Positions 1 to 7,484 of a stretch of DNA of 34,826 nucleotides are shown piece after piece. Origin of the DNA: Candidatus Phosphitivorax anaerolimi (GTDB taxonomy: Bacteria > Desulfobacterota > Desulfomonilia > UBA1062); NCBI GenBank assembly GCA_001896555.1, contig MPOS01000045.1:1-34826 (forward strand), read 5' to 3'. The stretch's first letter is position 1. Each line of letters begins with the position of its first letter. Position numbers and translations under genes: made by a program. Below the pieces are notes generated by a model, which worked only from the letters and a program-made list of their open reading frames with translations, was not told the origin of the DNA and did no database searches.

Positions 1-89
1 ATTCAATGATACCAATATATCACATAACACATTATAATTACATGGCTAATCATCGCTAATGAAACATTATTATGAACTGATTCGATGGC

Positions 90-257
90 TTACTTGTGAT
101 TTCCGGGAACTTTTTCAACAGCCTCTTTACATATCTGAATAGCGGTCTTGACCGCGATCTCGAACCGCTCCGCCAGGGTGACGGCATTGGGATGCCAGCC
201 CTTTCTGACCTGGTGGTGAAACCAGAGAAACCGTTCGAATGTCACCTTTGACGGCAC
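90..257 (-). pseudogene. 5' remnant of a WYL-family transcriptional regulator
   Basis: A 55-residue reading frame starts with GTG at 257, preceded at about 7 bases by a good AAGGAGG ribosome site, and stops at TAA 90-92. Residues 6-36 (FERFLWFHHQVRKGW, then HPNAVTLAERFEIAVKTA) resemble the N-terminal winged-helix segment of YafY/WYL-domain regulators, where the helix normally continues as KTAQRDIEF. Here the similarity stops abruptly after KTA, and the frame runs into unrelated AT-rich sequence. Intact family members are about 300 residues with a WYL ligand domain, which is absent. I read this as the stump of a broken or truncated regulator. It may still be translated, because the start signals are intact. 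The family call is from pattern memory, not a search. Confidence 0.45.
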
Positions 258-557
258 AGGAGCTCCTCCTTTCCTTCACTGATAAGCCTTTTCCGGAAGA
301 TCCGGACGGCGATGCAGCCCTCGCCCTTCACGCCATTATGAGGCAATCCGGGCGAAAGGCAAGCTGTGGAAGCCCGTGCCTTGATTTGGACTGCCGGGTA
401 GGCAACATGAGTAATGAGAAAAAACAGCTTCCCTGCGGATAGTGGCATCTACAGGGAAAAATGCATTGATCGAGGTCATACATTCAATCAGACCGGATAT
501 GCCCATCCATGAAAAAACCAGCGCCGGCAGCAGCGGGGTACCGCCGCCTCGATATCC
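258..557. other. Intergenic stretch without a supported gene
   Basis: Two short overlapping frames on opposite strands (239-442 plus, 242-448 minus) cover this stretch. Neither has a convincing ribosome site or recognisable protein sequence. I see no RNA gene or repeat here. The right part leads into the promoter of the DAHP synthase gene. Confidence 0.4.
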
Positions 558-586
558 TTGACCTCGGGCTTAGTATGGCATATCAC
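558..586 (+). promoter_or_regulatory. Candidate sigma-70 promoter of the DAHP synthase gene
   Basis: TTGACC at 558-563 and TATCAC at 581-586 are separated by exactly 17 bases. Transcription would start near 593, about 39 bases before the ATG at 632. No aromatic-rich leader peptide or attenuator precedes the gene; the only short upstream frame contains no Trp or Phe run. Confidence 0.4.
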
Positions 587-631
587 CCCGATGAATAGAG
601 ATCGAGGACACACGCAAGGGAGAACGTGACC

Positions 632-1660
632 ATGAGCTTCACCTATCTCAGGCCCATTCCCGGCCCGGATGAGATTCGGGACGCCATCCCTCTGCCGGAG
701 AACCTTAAGGGAGTGAAGGAACAGCGCGACCGTGAGATCCGCGCGATCTTCGAGCGTAAGATCGACCGGTTCTTCCTGGTGATCGGGCCCTGCTCGGCGG
801 ACAACGAGGACGCGGTGTGCGAGTATGTCTCGCGGCTGGCCGGGCTGCAGGACGAGGTGAAGGACCGCATCCTCATCATCCCGCGGATCTACACCAACAA
901 ACCCCGGACCACGGGCGAGGGCTACAAGGGCATGGTCCACCAGCCTGACCCGCACAAGCAGCCCAATATCGTTGACGGCATCCGCGCCATACGATCCATG
1001 CACGTACGCGCCCTGCGGGAGTCCGGCCTGCCGGCCGCAGACGAGATGCTCTATCCCGGCAACCTGCCCTACCTGGAAGACCTGCTGAGTTATGTGGCCG
1101 TGGGCGCCCGGTCGGTGGAGAATCAGCAGCACCGGCTCACGGTGAGCGGCATGGCCGTGCCCGCAGGGATGAAGAACCCCACCAGCGGCGACATGTCCGT
1201 GATGTTCAACTCCATCCACGCGGGCCAGCACTCCCACGTGTTCATCTATAACGGCTGGGAGGTGAAGACCTCGGGCAACCCCTTCACCCACGCGATCCTT
1301 AGGGGATCGGTGGATATCTCGGGCAGGAACATCCCGAACTATCACTACGAAAACCTCCTGGCCGTGACCCGCGAGTACATGGCGCGCCCGCTCGTCCACC
1401 CCGTGATCGTGGTGGACACCAACCATTCCAACTCGGGCAAGAACTTCCGCGAGCAGCCGAGGATCGGCATGGAGGTGATGCAGAGCCGCCGGCACTCGCC
1501 CCTGCTCAAGGACATGATCAAAGGCCTCATGATCGAGAGCTACCTGGTGGAAGGCTCCCAGAAGATCGACGAGAACACCTTTGGCAAGTCCATCACCGAC
1601 CCCTGCCTGGGCTGGGATGAAACCGCGGACTTCGTGAGGAGACTGGCCGAGGTGGTGTAG
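632..1660 (+). CDS. aroG: 3-deoxy-7-phosphoheptulonate synthase (DAHP synthase), class I
   Basis: This enzyme condenses phosphoenolpyruvate with erythrose 4-phosphate, the first step of the shikimate pathway, in the cytoplasm. The 342-residue product covers the full AroG/F/H family length. Visible class I signatures are VIGPCS (metal-binding Cys), NKPRTTGEGYKG (substrate-binding Lys/Arg), DTNHSNSGK (metal His), IESYLVEGSQ (metal Glu) and KSITDPCLGW. The start is placed at ATG 632, ten bases after AAGGGAG; the GTG at 626 lies too close to that site. The gene stands alone, with no other aromatic biosynthesis genes beside it. Feedback specificity (Phe, Tyr or Trp) cannot be read from the sequence, so the symbol is generic for the family. 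Confidence 0.93.
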   Translation: MSFTYLRPIPGPDEIRDAIPLPENLKGVKEQRDREIRAIFERKIDRFFLVIGPCSADNEDAVCEYVSRLAGLQDEVKDRILIIPRIYTNKPRTTGEGYKGMVHQPDPHKQPNIVDGIRAIRSMHVRALRESGLPAADEMLYPGNLPYLEDLLSYVAVGARSVENQQHRLTVSGMAVPAGMKNPTSGDMSVMFNSIHAGQHSHVFIYNGWEVKTSGNPFTHAILRGSVDISGRNIPNYHYENLLAVTREYMARPLVHPVIVVDTNHSNSGKNFREQPRIGMEVMQSRRHSPLLKDMIKGLMIESYLVEGSQKIDENTFGKSITDPCLGWDETADFVRRLAEVV

Positions 1661-2182
1661 AACCGCACTCCGCAGCCGGACGATACCCGAGAAGCTTAAA
1701 AGAAAGCGTCACGGAGCCCCCAATCCGCACTCCCCTGCGCGCAGTGCCTCCATTTCCTGTGCCCCTCATACCTTGAACAGACGGCAAGCGGCTCCCTTGC
1801 GGGCAACGGGTGAGCCGGTGCTGAATGGAGGCGACGTGGGCCCCAGCTCCCTCAGGAGCCCCAGCGGGCAAAGGAAAGGGCCTCACGCCCGCTTACACAA
1901 TGGAGACGCCCAGGGAATGGCCTGCCTCCTTGTGCTGCAAGCTTTTTTCTGTTAAGATTCAGGTATGTTCATCCGATGTAGTATACGAAAATCCATATGG
2001 AGGTGTGCTGTCCATGCTCCATACCGTCCGGGCAGAGCAATCGATCGGGAACGTGCTGTTTCCATCGCTTAGGAGAAGACCGGCAACCAGGCGGCACATT
2101 TTTTTTTGGTAATGAGTAATGGTGCGGGGCTCCAGGAGCCGTGACGCAAGAATAGGACAATTCGAGTCAGAAAGGGGCATTC
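1661..2182. other. Intergenic region, about 520 bases, no gene seen
   Basis: No reading frame here has both a ribosome site and protein-like composition. Weak secondary structures are visible: CGGCTC 1789-1794 pairs with GAGCCG 1812-1817, GCGGGC/GCCCGC arms lie around 1865-1895, and there is a tight GGCTC/GAGCC hairpin near 2130. A run of nine T at 2099-2107 follows the GC-rich stretch ending GGCGGCACA, but no strong stem directly precedes it. The 3' part must contain the promoter of the lipoprotein gene at 2183; I do not see a convincing -35/-10 pair. Confidence 0.4.
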
Positions 2183-3625
2183 ATGGAAAACAGACCTGAA
2201 TCTTTCACGGCGGCACAGGGTAAGGCGTCTCATTTCTTTCCAGAAACAGCAGGGCCCGGAGGTGGGAGCACGCGCCGTTCTCCGGCAATGCACCCGAGCT
2301 GCCGGCCGAAGTCCGGAGGAGCCTCGCGGTTTTCGCTGATCCTGTGCATCCTGGCCGCGGTTGTTCTGCTCGGAACAGCCGGGTGCAGCGACTCGGACAG
2401 CGACGACCTGGTGCTGACCGACGCGTTCTGGGTGGCCTTCCAGGACGGCGACGGGCCATGGCAGGAGCTCGATATCACGCAGGACTTGGTCTTCGATGCT
2501 GAAGAGCTGGTGAACGACCCCGAGGGCCGCTTCGGCCTGGCCATGGTATTTGCCTCTGCTGAGGGAGACGCCGAGGACAACGACAGCGTGCGGACGATCG
2601 CCCTGAAGACCACCACGGCAGAGGTCCCGAGTATCGACTTCAGAGAATTTTTCAATCCGGGAAGCACCTCGCTTGAGGTCACCCTGGATGCAGAATCCCT
2701 CGATTACGGCAGCTCCTATCTGTATGTCGGCGGTGAAGACGTGGTGCCATCGAACACGGACCCGGTGACCCTTTATCCGTCCACCGCGCCCTACGACCTC
2801 GTGGCGACCCTAAACTCAGGCGGGCTGAAATACCCCTCGAAGATCTTCTTTCAAACCTTCGATGAATCCGCTCAGGGCCAGGTGAAAACGCTCGATATCG
2901 CATTCGGGGAGTTCAATGATCTTTCAGGGCCGTATACCGTCACCTTCAATCCATCCGCAGACGAGACCCTGTACGGGTCCAAGGTATACCTGGTGACCGG
3001 TAGCGGCACCGCGGCGAAGCTGGGTGAAGAGACTGATGGAGCAGCTTCTTTCGAGTATACCGCCCCCGCAGCATTGCCCGAGGGAGGGTCCTACGTGCTC
3101 GAGCTCTTAATCGACCTCGATGATGACTCTTCTATCATGCATTACCAGGGATTTGTAACTCCCGATGACCTTGAAATCTTTGGAACTGACTTACCATACG
3201 TCTTCGACGGCCTGTACGCTGCCGACACCTCCACCGGCTCACTGCTGCCGGGCATGAGATGGACCGAGGTGGATGATGACATGGACGATGTTGCAGCCTA
3301 TGTATCCATATTCAACGGCGAGGCGAACCGCATCGACTATCATGTCATGACCCTGGTGACGGCGGGCCGTGTGGGAGCGGATGATACCTCCATCACCACG
3401 CCGGACCTGAGCTCGGCACCGGGCTGGTACCCGCTCTGGTCCGTCCCGGGCAATGCAGAGATGCAAAGCGCCGGCTCCTGGGCGGTGCTGTCTTCAGGGG
3501 ATATCGACGACCTCTTCACATCGAATATGAGGATGATAGAGCAAGCCGGCTGTCCCCGACTGGGAGACGGTTCCCGGGTCACGGTCATCGAGAACTGGGA
3601 GAGGAATAATAGCGGCTTGTATTAA
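2183..3625 (+). CDS. Large lipoprotein of unknown function
   Basis: A 480-residue secreted protein. A hydrophobic segment at residues 50-64 ends in the lipobox LGTAGC, with the lipidated Cys at position 68, followed by an acidic SDSDSDD linker, so the mature protein should be a lipoprotein exposed to the periplasm or cell surface. The mature part is acidic, rich in Ser, Asp, Gly and Tyr, looks beta-strand rich, and contains no motif I recognise. The ATG at 2183 has a good AAGGGG ribosome site six bases upstream, which gives an unusually long 67-residue leader. The internal ATG at 2288 would give a normal 32-residue leader but has no ribosome site. A neighbouring role cannot be inferred. Confidence 0.75.
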   Translation: MENRPESFTAAQGKASHFFPETAGPGGGSTRRSPAMHPSCRPKSGGASRFSLILCILAAVVLLGTAGCSDSDSDDLVLTDAFWVAFQDGDGPWQELDITQDLVFDAEELVNDPEGRFGLAMVFASAEGDAEDNDSVRTIALKTTTAEVPSIDFREFFNPGSTSLEVTLDAESLDYGSSYLYVGGEDVVPSNTDPVTLYPSTAPYDLVATLNSGGLKYPSKIFFQTFDESAQGQVKTLDIAFGEFNDLSGPYTVTFNPSADETLYGSKVYLVTGSGTAAKLGEETDGAASFEYTAPAALPEGGSYVLELLIDLDDDSSIMHYQGFVTPDDLEIFGTDLPYVFDGLYAADTSTGSLLPGMRWTEVDDDMDDVAAYVSIFNGEANRIDYHVMTLVTAGRVGADDTSITTPDLSSAPGWYPLWSVPGNAEMQSAGSWAVLSSGDIDDLFTSNMRMIEQAGCPRLGDGSRVTVIENWERNNSGLY

Positions 3626-4049
3626 AACACGGATGAAAACAGGAGGCAAAGAACCGCCCGGAGCACGGCGTACAGCCATCTGATCGAACCGATGCCCAGA
3701 GATCTGTCGATGGTCGCCGGCTGAACGGCGGTGCCCCCATCCGGCAAACAGGAATCCCATGTCAGAAGGCTCACCGGTGCAGCAGTAGACACACCGGTGA
3801 GCCTTTCCGTTTCAGTACCCGCGATCCCGGGGCCAAGGCTCTCTTTGGCACCGCCCTTATCTGCATACATTGTAACCCGTGTACAATTATGAACAATCTC
3901 TCCACAGCCCGCCACATGTGCGTTCGGCGGTATATCGTCTGCTCTAGCCCTCCCCTGGAGTGGGAAAGAAAAATCTTCATAGGAAGGAATGGGACTTGCA
4001 GAGAGATGCCAAACCATCAGCATAACAACACGGGAAAGGAGAATGTTCC
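3626..4049. other. Intergenic region with a terminator hairpin and a palindrome
   Basis: This 424-base gap holds the strong hairpin at 3766-3805 (separate entry) and an interrupted palindrome, ATTGTA at 3869-3874 and TACAAT at 3882-3887, that could be an operator or part of the promoter of the OmpA-like gene at 4050. No gene is supported. Confidence 0.4.
3766..3805 (+). terminator. Strong stem-loop, probable terminator of the lipoprotein gene
   Basis: A perfect 14-bp inverted repeat: AAGGCTCACCGGTG at 3766-3779 and its complement at 3792-3805, with a 12-base loop. It is followed by a T-rich but interrupted tract (TTTCCGTTT). It lies 140 bases after the stop codon at 3625. Without a continuous U-run, termination efficiency is uncertain. 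Confidence 0.55.
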
Positions 4050-4727
4050 ATGAAAGGTATATTGATCGGTATACTGGCATTGCTGGTTTTGTCACTGACA
4101 GGCTGCGCCGAGCTCAAGGAGCTGCGTGTGGAGACATCCGAGCAGAAGGCATTGATCGATCGGCTCCACGAGGACAACCAGGCTTGTACAGACTCCCTTG
4201 AAGCCACCCGGGAGCAGCTGAGGCAGGCGGGGCTCGAGCTCCAGGCCAAGGAGGAGAAAGTCAAGGAGCAGAGCGAGGCATTCACCCGGATGCAGCAGGC
4301 CATGAAGGCCGAGCTCGAATCAAAGCAGGTGGCGCTTAAGGAGCTCGAAGGCAAGCTCACCCTGACCATGGTGGAGGCCATCCTCTTCGACTCGGGCAAG
4401 GCAGAGGTGAAGCAGGAGGGCCGCGACGCGCTCCAGAAGGTCGCCGATGTGCTCAAGACGATCGAAGGCCAGGAGATCGTGGTGGCCGGGTATACCGACA
4501 ACGTCCAGATCGGTGAAAGGCTCGCAAAGGTCTATCCCAGCAACTGGGAGCTCTCGGCCGCCCGGGCCATATCCGTGGTCAAGATCCTGGTCGCCGACGG
4601 GGTGAACCCGGAAAACATCAGCGCCGCGGGCTACGGCGAGTACCGCCCCGTGGCCGACAACGACACAACGGAAGGCCGAGCGCAGAACCGGCGCATGGAG
4701 ATCATCCTCATGCCCGTGCGTAAGTAG
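4050..4727 (+). CDS. OmpA-family peptidoglycan-associated lipoprotein
   Basis: A 225-residue lipoprotein. Residues 1-18 are a signal peptide ending in the lipobox LTGC (Cys19). Residues about 22-105 are charged and heptad-like (LKELRVETSEQK, then LEATREQLRQAG), predicting a long coiled coil. Residues about 107-222 form an OmpA-C domain: ILFDSGKAEVK, VAGYTDNV, NWELSAARA, GYGEYRPVADND and GRAQNRRMEII, the last holding the Asn-Arg-Arg that contacts diaminopimelate in the family. It should tie the outer membrane to peptidoglycan in the periplasm. The ATG is preceded by AAAGGAGA at normal spacing. It is monocistronic and ends at a convergent terminator. The protein is not a clear Pal: it lacks the Tol-Pal genes and has a longer coiled coil. 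Confidence 0.9.
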   Translation: MKGILIGILALLVLSLTGCAELKELRVETSEQKALIDRLHEDNQACTDSLEATREQLRQAGLELQAKEEKVKEQSEAFTRMQQAMKAELESKQVALKELEGKLTLTMVEAILFDSGKAEVKQEGRDALQKVADVLKTIEGQEIVVAGYTDNVQIGERLAKVYPSNWELSAARAISVVKILVADGVNPENISAAGYGEYRPVADNDTTEGRAQNRRMEIILMPVRK

Positions 4728-4755
4728 CGTGAAGCACGCATCCCGCGCCTGTTGA

Positions 4756-4869
4756 GACTCCCGCACCTCATGCTCATGCGCGGGCAGCGGTTCAACGTCA
4801 TCTGTTCCAGAGACAGCGGGCATCCTGTTCCTGCATGCAGGATGCGGCTTTGACGGACAGGCGGGAGTC
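4756..4869. repeat. Nested inverted repeats after the OmpA-like gene
   Basis: GACTCCCGC at 4756-4764 is complementary to GCGGGAGTC at 4861-4869. Inside this pair lies a second perfect hairpin, GCATCCTG 4820-4827 with CAGGATGC 4838-4845. The two could fold into one structured 3' region just before the bidirectional terminator. No function is known. Confidence 0.35.
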
Positions 4870-4875
4870 AGTGTA

Positions 4876-4917
4876 AAAGGGCGCGCCGCGTATGTTTATT
4901 TTTCCGGCGCGCCCTTT
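4876..4917. terminator. Bidirectional terminator between convergent genes
   Basis: A perfect 13-bp inverted repeat: AAAGGGCGCGCCG at 4876-4888 and CGGCGCGCCCTTT at 4905-4917, with a 16-base loop. It starts with an A-run and ends with a T-run, so it can act on both strands. It sits between the plus-strand OmpA-like gene and the minus-strand ferritin-like gene, as expected of a shared terminator. Confidence 0.75.
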
Positions 4918-4957
4918 CTTGTCCCCGCCTGGGAAAGCCCCGTTCCGGCGCCGCTCT

Positions 4958-5425
4958 TTATCCCCCGTCTGTCTGAGGGAACGCGGCATTTGCATAGAGA
5001 TACTCGACCTTCTCCTTGTGCTTGAGCTCCTCATTCGCTATCCGGAGAAAGATCCGCTTGAGCTCGCCTTCGGGGTGAAGCCCGGCAAGGCCCGTGTAGA
5101 AGTTGTACGAGTCGAGCTCCCTGTGGGCGGCCACGAGAAAGACATCCGGTGATTTCATGTCCTTATCGATGGCAGGTCTGTCCATGTGCTCGGCGATACG
5201 GTAGTCGATGGCCTGGTCCATGCGGAGCGCTTCCTCTCCATACCCGCCGTCGCGGTACCGCTCGAGAAACGCCTTGTGCTGCTTTTCCTCGCCTGCCAGG
5301 AGAAACAGGGCATCCTTGGCGCTCCTGTCCCGGAGCCGTGTGCTCAGGTCCATGTACAGGGCGTACGACTCCTCCTCCCGCTGGATTGCAATGTCGATAT
5401 ACGCGCCGATGCGCTTAAGCTCCAT
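4958..5425 (-). CDS. Ferritin-like / rubrerythrin-type diiron protein
   Basis: A 155-residue four-helix-bundle protein. Ligands for a diiron centre are visible in the usual order: Glu18/19 in REEES, Glu47-x2-His50 in GEEKQH, Glu103 in HRELDSY and Glu133-x2-His136 in EELKHKE. There is no C-terminal rubredoxin Cys4 site, so it is the erythrin-only form. Such proteins reduce peroxide or store and sense iron in anaerobes; the substrate here is unknown. The ATG at 5425 follows GGAGGAAG by about 8 bases. It is transcribed alone, convergent with the OmpA-like gene and divergent from the SDR gene. Confidence 0.87.
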   Translation of the reverse strand: MELKRIGAYIDIAIQREEESYALYMDLSTRLRDRSAKDALFLLAGEEKQHKAFLERYRDGGYGEEALRMDQAIDYRIAEHMDRPAIDKDMKSPDVFLVAAHRELDSYNFYTGLAGLHPEGELKRIFLRIANEELKHKEKVEYLYANAAFPQTDGG

Positions 5426-5750
5426 ACATCTTCCTCCGTGATAGGATATACCGATCAGATACGGGTGCCCGGCCGGAAGTCAAGAGGGAGACGGCCTTGA
5501 TGACAAGGTCCCACTCTTCCCGTGAGCAGTTCGTCTCGAACTCCCTGCGGCCATGCCATGCCCGGGGTTGATTGTTGCACCCCTGTATTACTCCATATCC
5601 TAGGCACATGAGGCAATGCGCCTCAGGCACCGCCCCGTTAGCCCCGCCATTGCCCGGGCTGAGGTATTCCCGGGTATGGCCCCTCTGACTGGGGCATACC
5701 GGGCTGCCTTTATATCGCATCAGCCGTTATGAAAGGCCTGGAGGTGTTTC
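5426..5750. other. Divergent intergenic region, about 325 bases
   Basis: This region separates the ferritin-like gene (-) and the SDR gene (+), so it should carry both promoters. I see no good -35/-10 pair. A minus-strand frame fills 5415-5720 but has no ribosome site, overlaps the ferritin start and has no recognisable family, so it is not called. Confidence 0.35.
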
Positions 5751-6758
5751 ATGAAAACCGGCAGATATATGGTGAAGAAAGATGGACCTCTGACAAAAAC
5801 AGTGGTGATAACCGGGGCTGCCAGCGGGATAGGAAAGGCCGCCGCACTGGAGTTTGCCAGGCGGCACTATCATGTCGTGGCAACGGCGCGCAGCGATGCC
5901 GGCCTGCAGGAGCTCATACCGGAGTGTGTGTCGCTTGGGGCGGAGATCCTGGTCCAGCCCGCCGACGTGTCAGACAGCTCCAGCATGGAATCCCTTGCCC
6001 AGACCGTCATGGACCGGTTCGGCGGGATAGACGTCTGGGTCAACAACGCCGCGGTGTCCCTGTTCGGACGGTTCGAGGAAGTGCCTCTGGAGCTCGTCAG
6101 GAGGGTGATCGAGACCAACCTCTTCGGCTATATCAACGGGGCCCGGGCCGTGATCCCTCATTTCCGGAAGCAGGGCACAGGCACCCTCATCAATGTCTCG
6201 TCCGTTGTGGGCAAGCTCGGACAGCCCTATACCGGGGCATACACGATCAGCAAGTTCGCGATCAACGGCCTCTCGGCGACCTTGCGCATGGAACTGCGGG
6301 ATGCGCCGGGGGTTCATGTTTGCACTGTGCTGCCTGCCTCCATAGACACTCCCCTCTATCAGACTGCTGCAAACTACTCGGGAAGGGCGATCAAACCCAT
6401 GGAGCCCGTGTACCGGGCCGAGAAGGTAGCGAAAGTGATCGTCCGGCTCGCCCAGAGACCGAAAAGAGAGGCCTTTGTAGGGACCTCGGGCAGAATGGGA
6501 TATCTCGCGAGCCTGATCGCCCCCTCGCTGACCGAGAAGGTCATGACCGGAATGGTCCTTAAGCACCACTTCCAGCAACGGGAGGCCCCGGTAAGCAACG
6601 GAAACCTGTTCGAGCCGGACAACCGGCTAACCTCAGTGAGCGGGGGCTGGATCAGCCCGAAAGAAAAGCCTGGTTTTATGAAAAGGGCACTGGCAGGCTC
6701 CGGAGCCCTGGCCCTGGGCGCAGGAGCCATGGCCCTGCTCTCCAGGCGGTATCTGTAG
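5751..6758 (+). CDS. Short-chain dehydrogenase/reductase with C-terminal membrane segment
   Basis: A 335-residue NAD(P)-dependent oxidoreductase of the classical SDR family. TGAASGIG (residues 21-28) is the nucleotide-binding turn, DVSD follows beta-strand 4, NNA is at 98-100 and Asn123 is in ETNLFG. The catalytic residues are Ser151, Tyr164 and Lys168 (YTISK). It is longer than the usual 250-residue SDR: residues about 225-335 extend it and end in a hydrophobic stretch at about 313-329 followed by SRRYL, which may anchor it to the membrane. Arg47 after the second strand suggests NADPH preference. GGAGGT lies six bases before the ATG at 5751. The substrate is unknown. It is a single gene. Confidence 0.9.
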   Translation: MKTGRYMVKKDGPLTKTVVITGAASGIGKAAALEFARRHYHVVATARSDAGLQELIPECVSLGAEILVQPADVSDSSSMESLAQTVMDRFGGIDVWVNNAAVSLFGRFEEVPLELVRRVIETNLFGYINGARAVIPHFRKQGTGTLINVSSVVGKLGQPYTGAYTISKFAINGLSATLRMELRDAPGVHVCTVLPASIDTPLYQTAANYSGRAIKPMEPVYRAEKVAKVIVRLAQRPKREAFVGTSGRMGYLASLIAPSLTEKVMTGMVLKHHFQQREAPVSNGNLFEPDNRLTSVSGGWISPKEKPGFMKRALAGSGALALGAGAMALLSRRYL

Positions 6759-6842
6759 CTTAAAAGCGAGGGGGAAGGACATCCTGTTGTTCGAATCCAA
6801 TCCTATTTAGCGAAGATTATAGAAACACGAACCATTATAGGT

Positions 6843-6848
6843 TATAAT
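6843..6848 (+). promoter_or_regulatory. Candidate -10 element of the toxin-antitoxin pair
   Basis: A perfect TATAAT lies 18 bases before the antitoxin start, inside an AT-rich stretch with the near-repeats ATTATAGA and ATTATAGG at about 6816 and 6833. No clear -35 hexamer is seen at 17 bases. The repeated half-sites could be bound by the antitoxin, since such operons are usually self-repressed. Confidence 0.4.
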
Positions 6849-6866
6849 AATTTTAACGGAGGAGCT

Positions 6867-7088
6867 ATGGGATCATTCGCGAAGAAGGATATTTTAGATC
6901 TCAGCGTTTCTGAGCGGATTCAGTTGGTTCAGGATATATGGGATAGTATCGCTCAGGTCCCTGAATCAGTATCGCTTACAGAAGAAGAAAAAGCAGAACT
7001 TGATCGCAGACTCGATGCATATCACAACGATTCAAACGCAGGTTCACCTTGGTTAACGGTCCGAGAGCGTATTAAGAGCCGTGCATGA
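6867..7088 (+). CDS. Antitoxin, addiction-module component family
   Basis: A 73-residue acidic protein with the pattern LSVSERIQLVQDIWDSIA, then LTEEEKAELDRRLDAY and PWLTVRERI. This is typical of the putative addiction module component (unstable antitoxin) family paired with ParE/RelE toxins. It should bind and neutralise the toxin encoded next to it and repress the operon. GGAGGAG lies directly upstream of the ATG. Its 3' end overlaps the toxin start by four bases (ATGA), implying coupled translation. Codons are more AT-rich than in the neighbours, suggesting recent transfer. Confidence 0.85.
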   Translation: MGSFAKKDILDLSVSERIQLVQDIWDSIAQVPESVSLTEEEKAELDRRLDAYHNDSNAGSPWLTVRERIKSRA

Positions 7089-7381
7089 GTCTTGAACTGA
7101 TTATCCGTCCCGAGGCTGAAGCTGATATTGCAGGTGCCTTTGATTGGTATGAGTCTCGTGTTCGAGGTCTTGGTTTTGAATTCTTGCTTGTATTGGATGC
7201 TGTTTCCAATTCAATCTTAAGAAATCATCTCGTTTATCCAATTGTGCATAGAAATGTTCATCGTGCACTCACCAGGAGATTTCCTTATGCCGTTTTCTTT
7301 ATTGTTGAAGAGAGTAGAATTGTTGTTCTTTCTGTATTTCATGTAAAGCGCAATCCTAGAATCTGGATGGGGAGAGTCTAA
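7085..7381 (+). CDS. RelE/ParE-superfamily toxin
   Basis: A 98-residue basic protein with the ParE/RelE pattern: IRPEAEADIAGAFDWYE at the N-terminus, a central VHRALTRRFPYAVFFIVEE strand pair and a C-terminal VLSVFHVKRNPRIW. Members either cleave ribosome-bound mRNA (RelE) or inhibit gyrase (ParE). The WYE and HVKRNP motifs favour the ParE-like branch, but the target cannot be assigned. It is translated by start/stop overlap with the antitoxin. Low GC compared with its surroundings marks the pair as an acquired module. Confidence 0.87.
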   Translation: MSLELIIRPEAEADIAGAFDWYESRVRGLGFEFLLVLDAVSNSILRNHLVYPIVHRNVHRALTRRFPYAVFFIVEESRIVVLSVFHVKRNPRIWMGRV

Positions 7382-7409
7382 AGGATTCGAGCAAATCAAT
7401 CCAGGCTGA

Positions 7410-7431
7410 CCGGGGCTGCCGCCCCGGCAGC
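7410..7431. terminator. GC-rich stem-loop between convergent genes
   Basis: CCGGGGC 7410-7416 pairs with GCCCCGG 7421-7427. Alternatively, GCTGCCG 7415-7421 pairs with CGGCAGC 7425-7431. It lies between the toxin stop (7381) and the convergent methyltransferase stop (7485). No U-run follows on either strand, so a role as terminator is only probable by position. Confidence 0.35.
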
Positions 7432-7484
7432 TGATCTCAGTCGTTCGGTGCTTCCTTATCTAAGGCTGATCGACCTTAAAGATG

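Noticed and set aside
239-448. Two overlapping short frames on opposite strands
   Set aside because: No ribosome site, no family similarity, mutually exclusive.
488-1495. 335-codon minus-strand open frame
   Set aside because: It is the antisense shadow of the DAHP synthase gene, with His/Val/Gly-rich low-quality protein sequence and no ribosome site.
2040-2165. Possible cyclic di-GMP (GEMM) riboswitch upstream of the lipoprotein gene
   Set aside because: Short strings such as GGCAACC and GTGACGCAA recall it, but the two paired helices and conserved core do not line up.
5415-5720. 101-codon minus-strand frame with several Cys, vaguely cytochrome-like
   Set aside because: No CxxCH motif, no ribosome site, overlaps the ferritin-like gene start.
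6790-6815. TTCGAATCC string resembling a tRNA T-loop (possible attachment site)
   Set aside because: The flanking bases do not form a T-stem or an acceptor stem.
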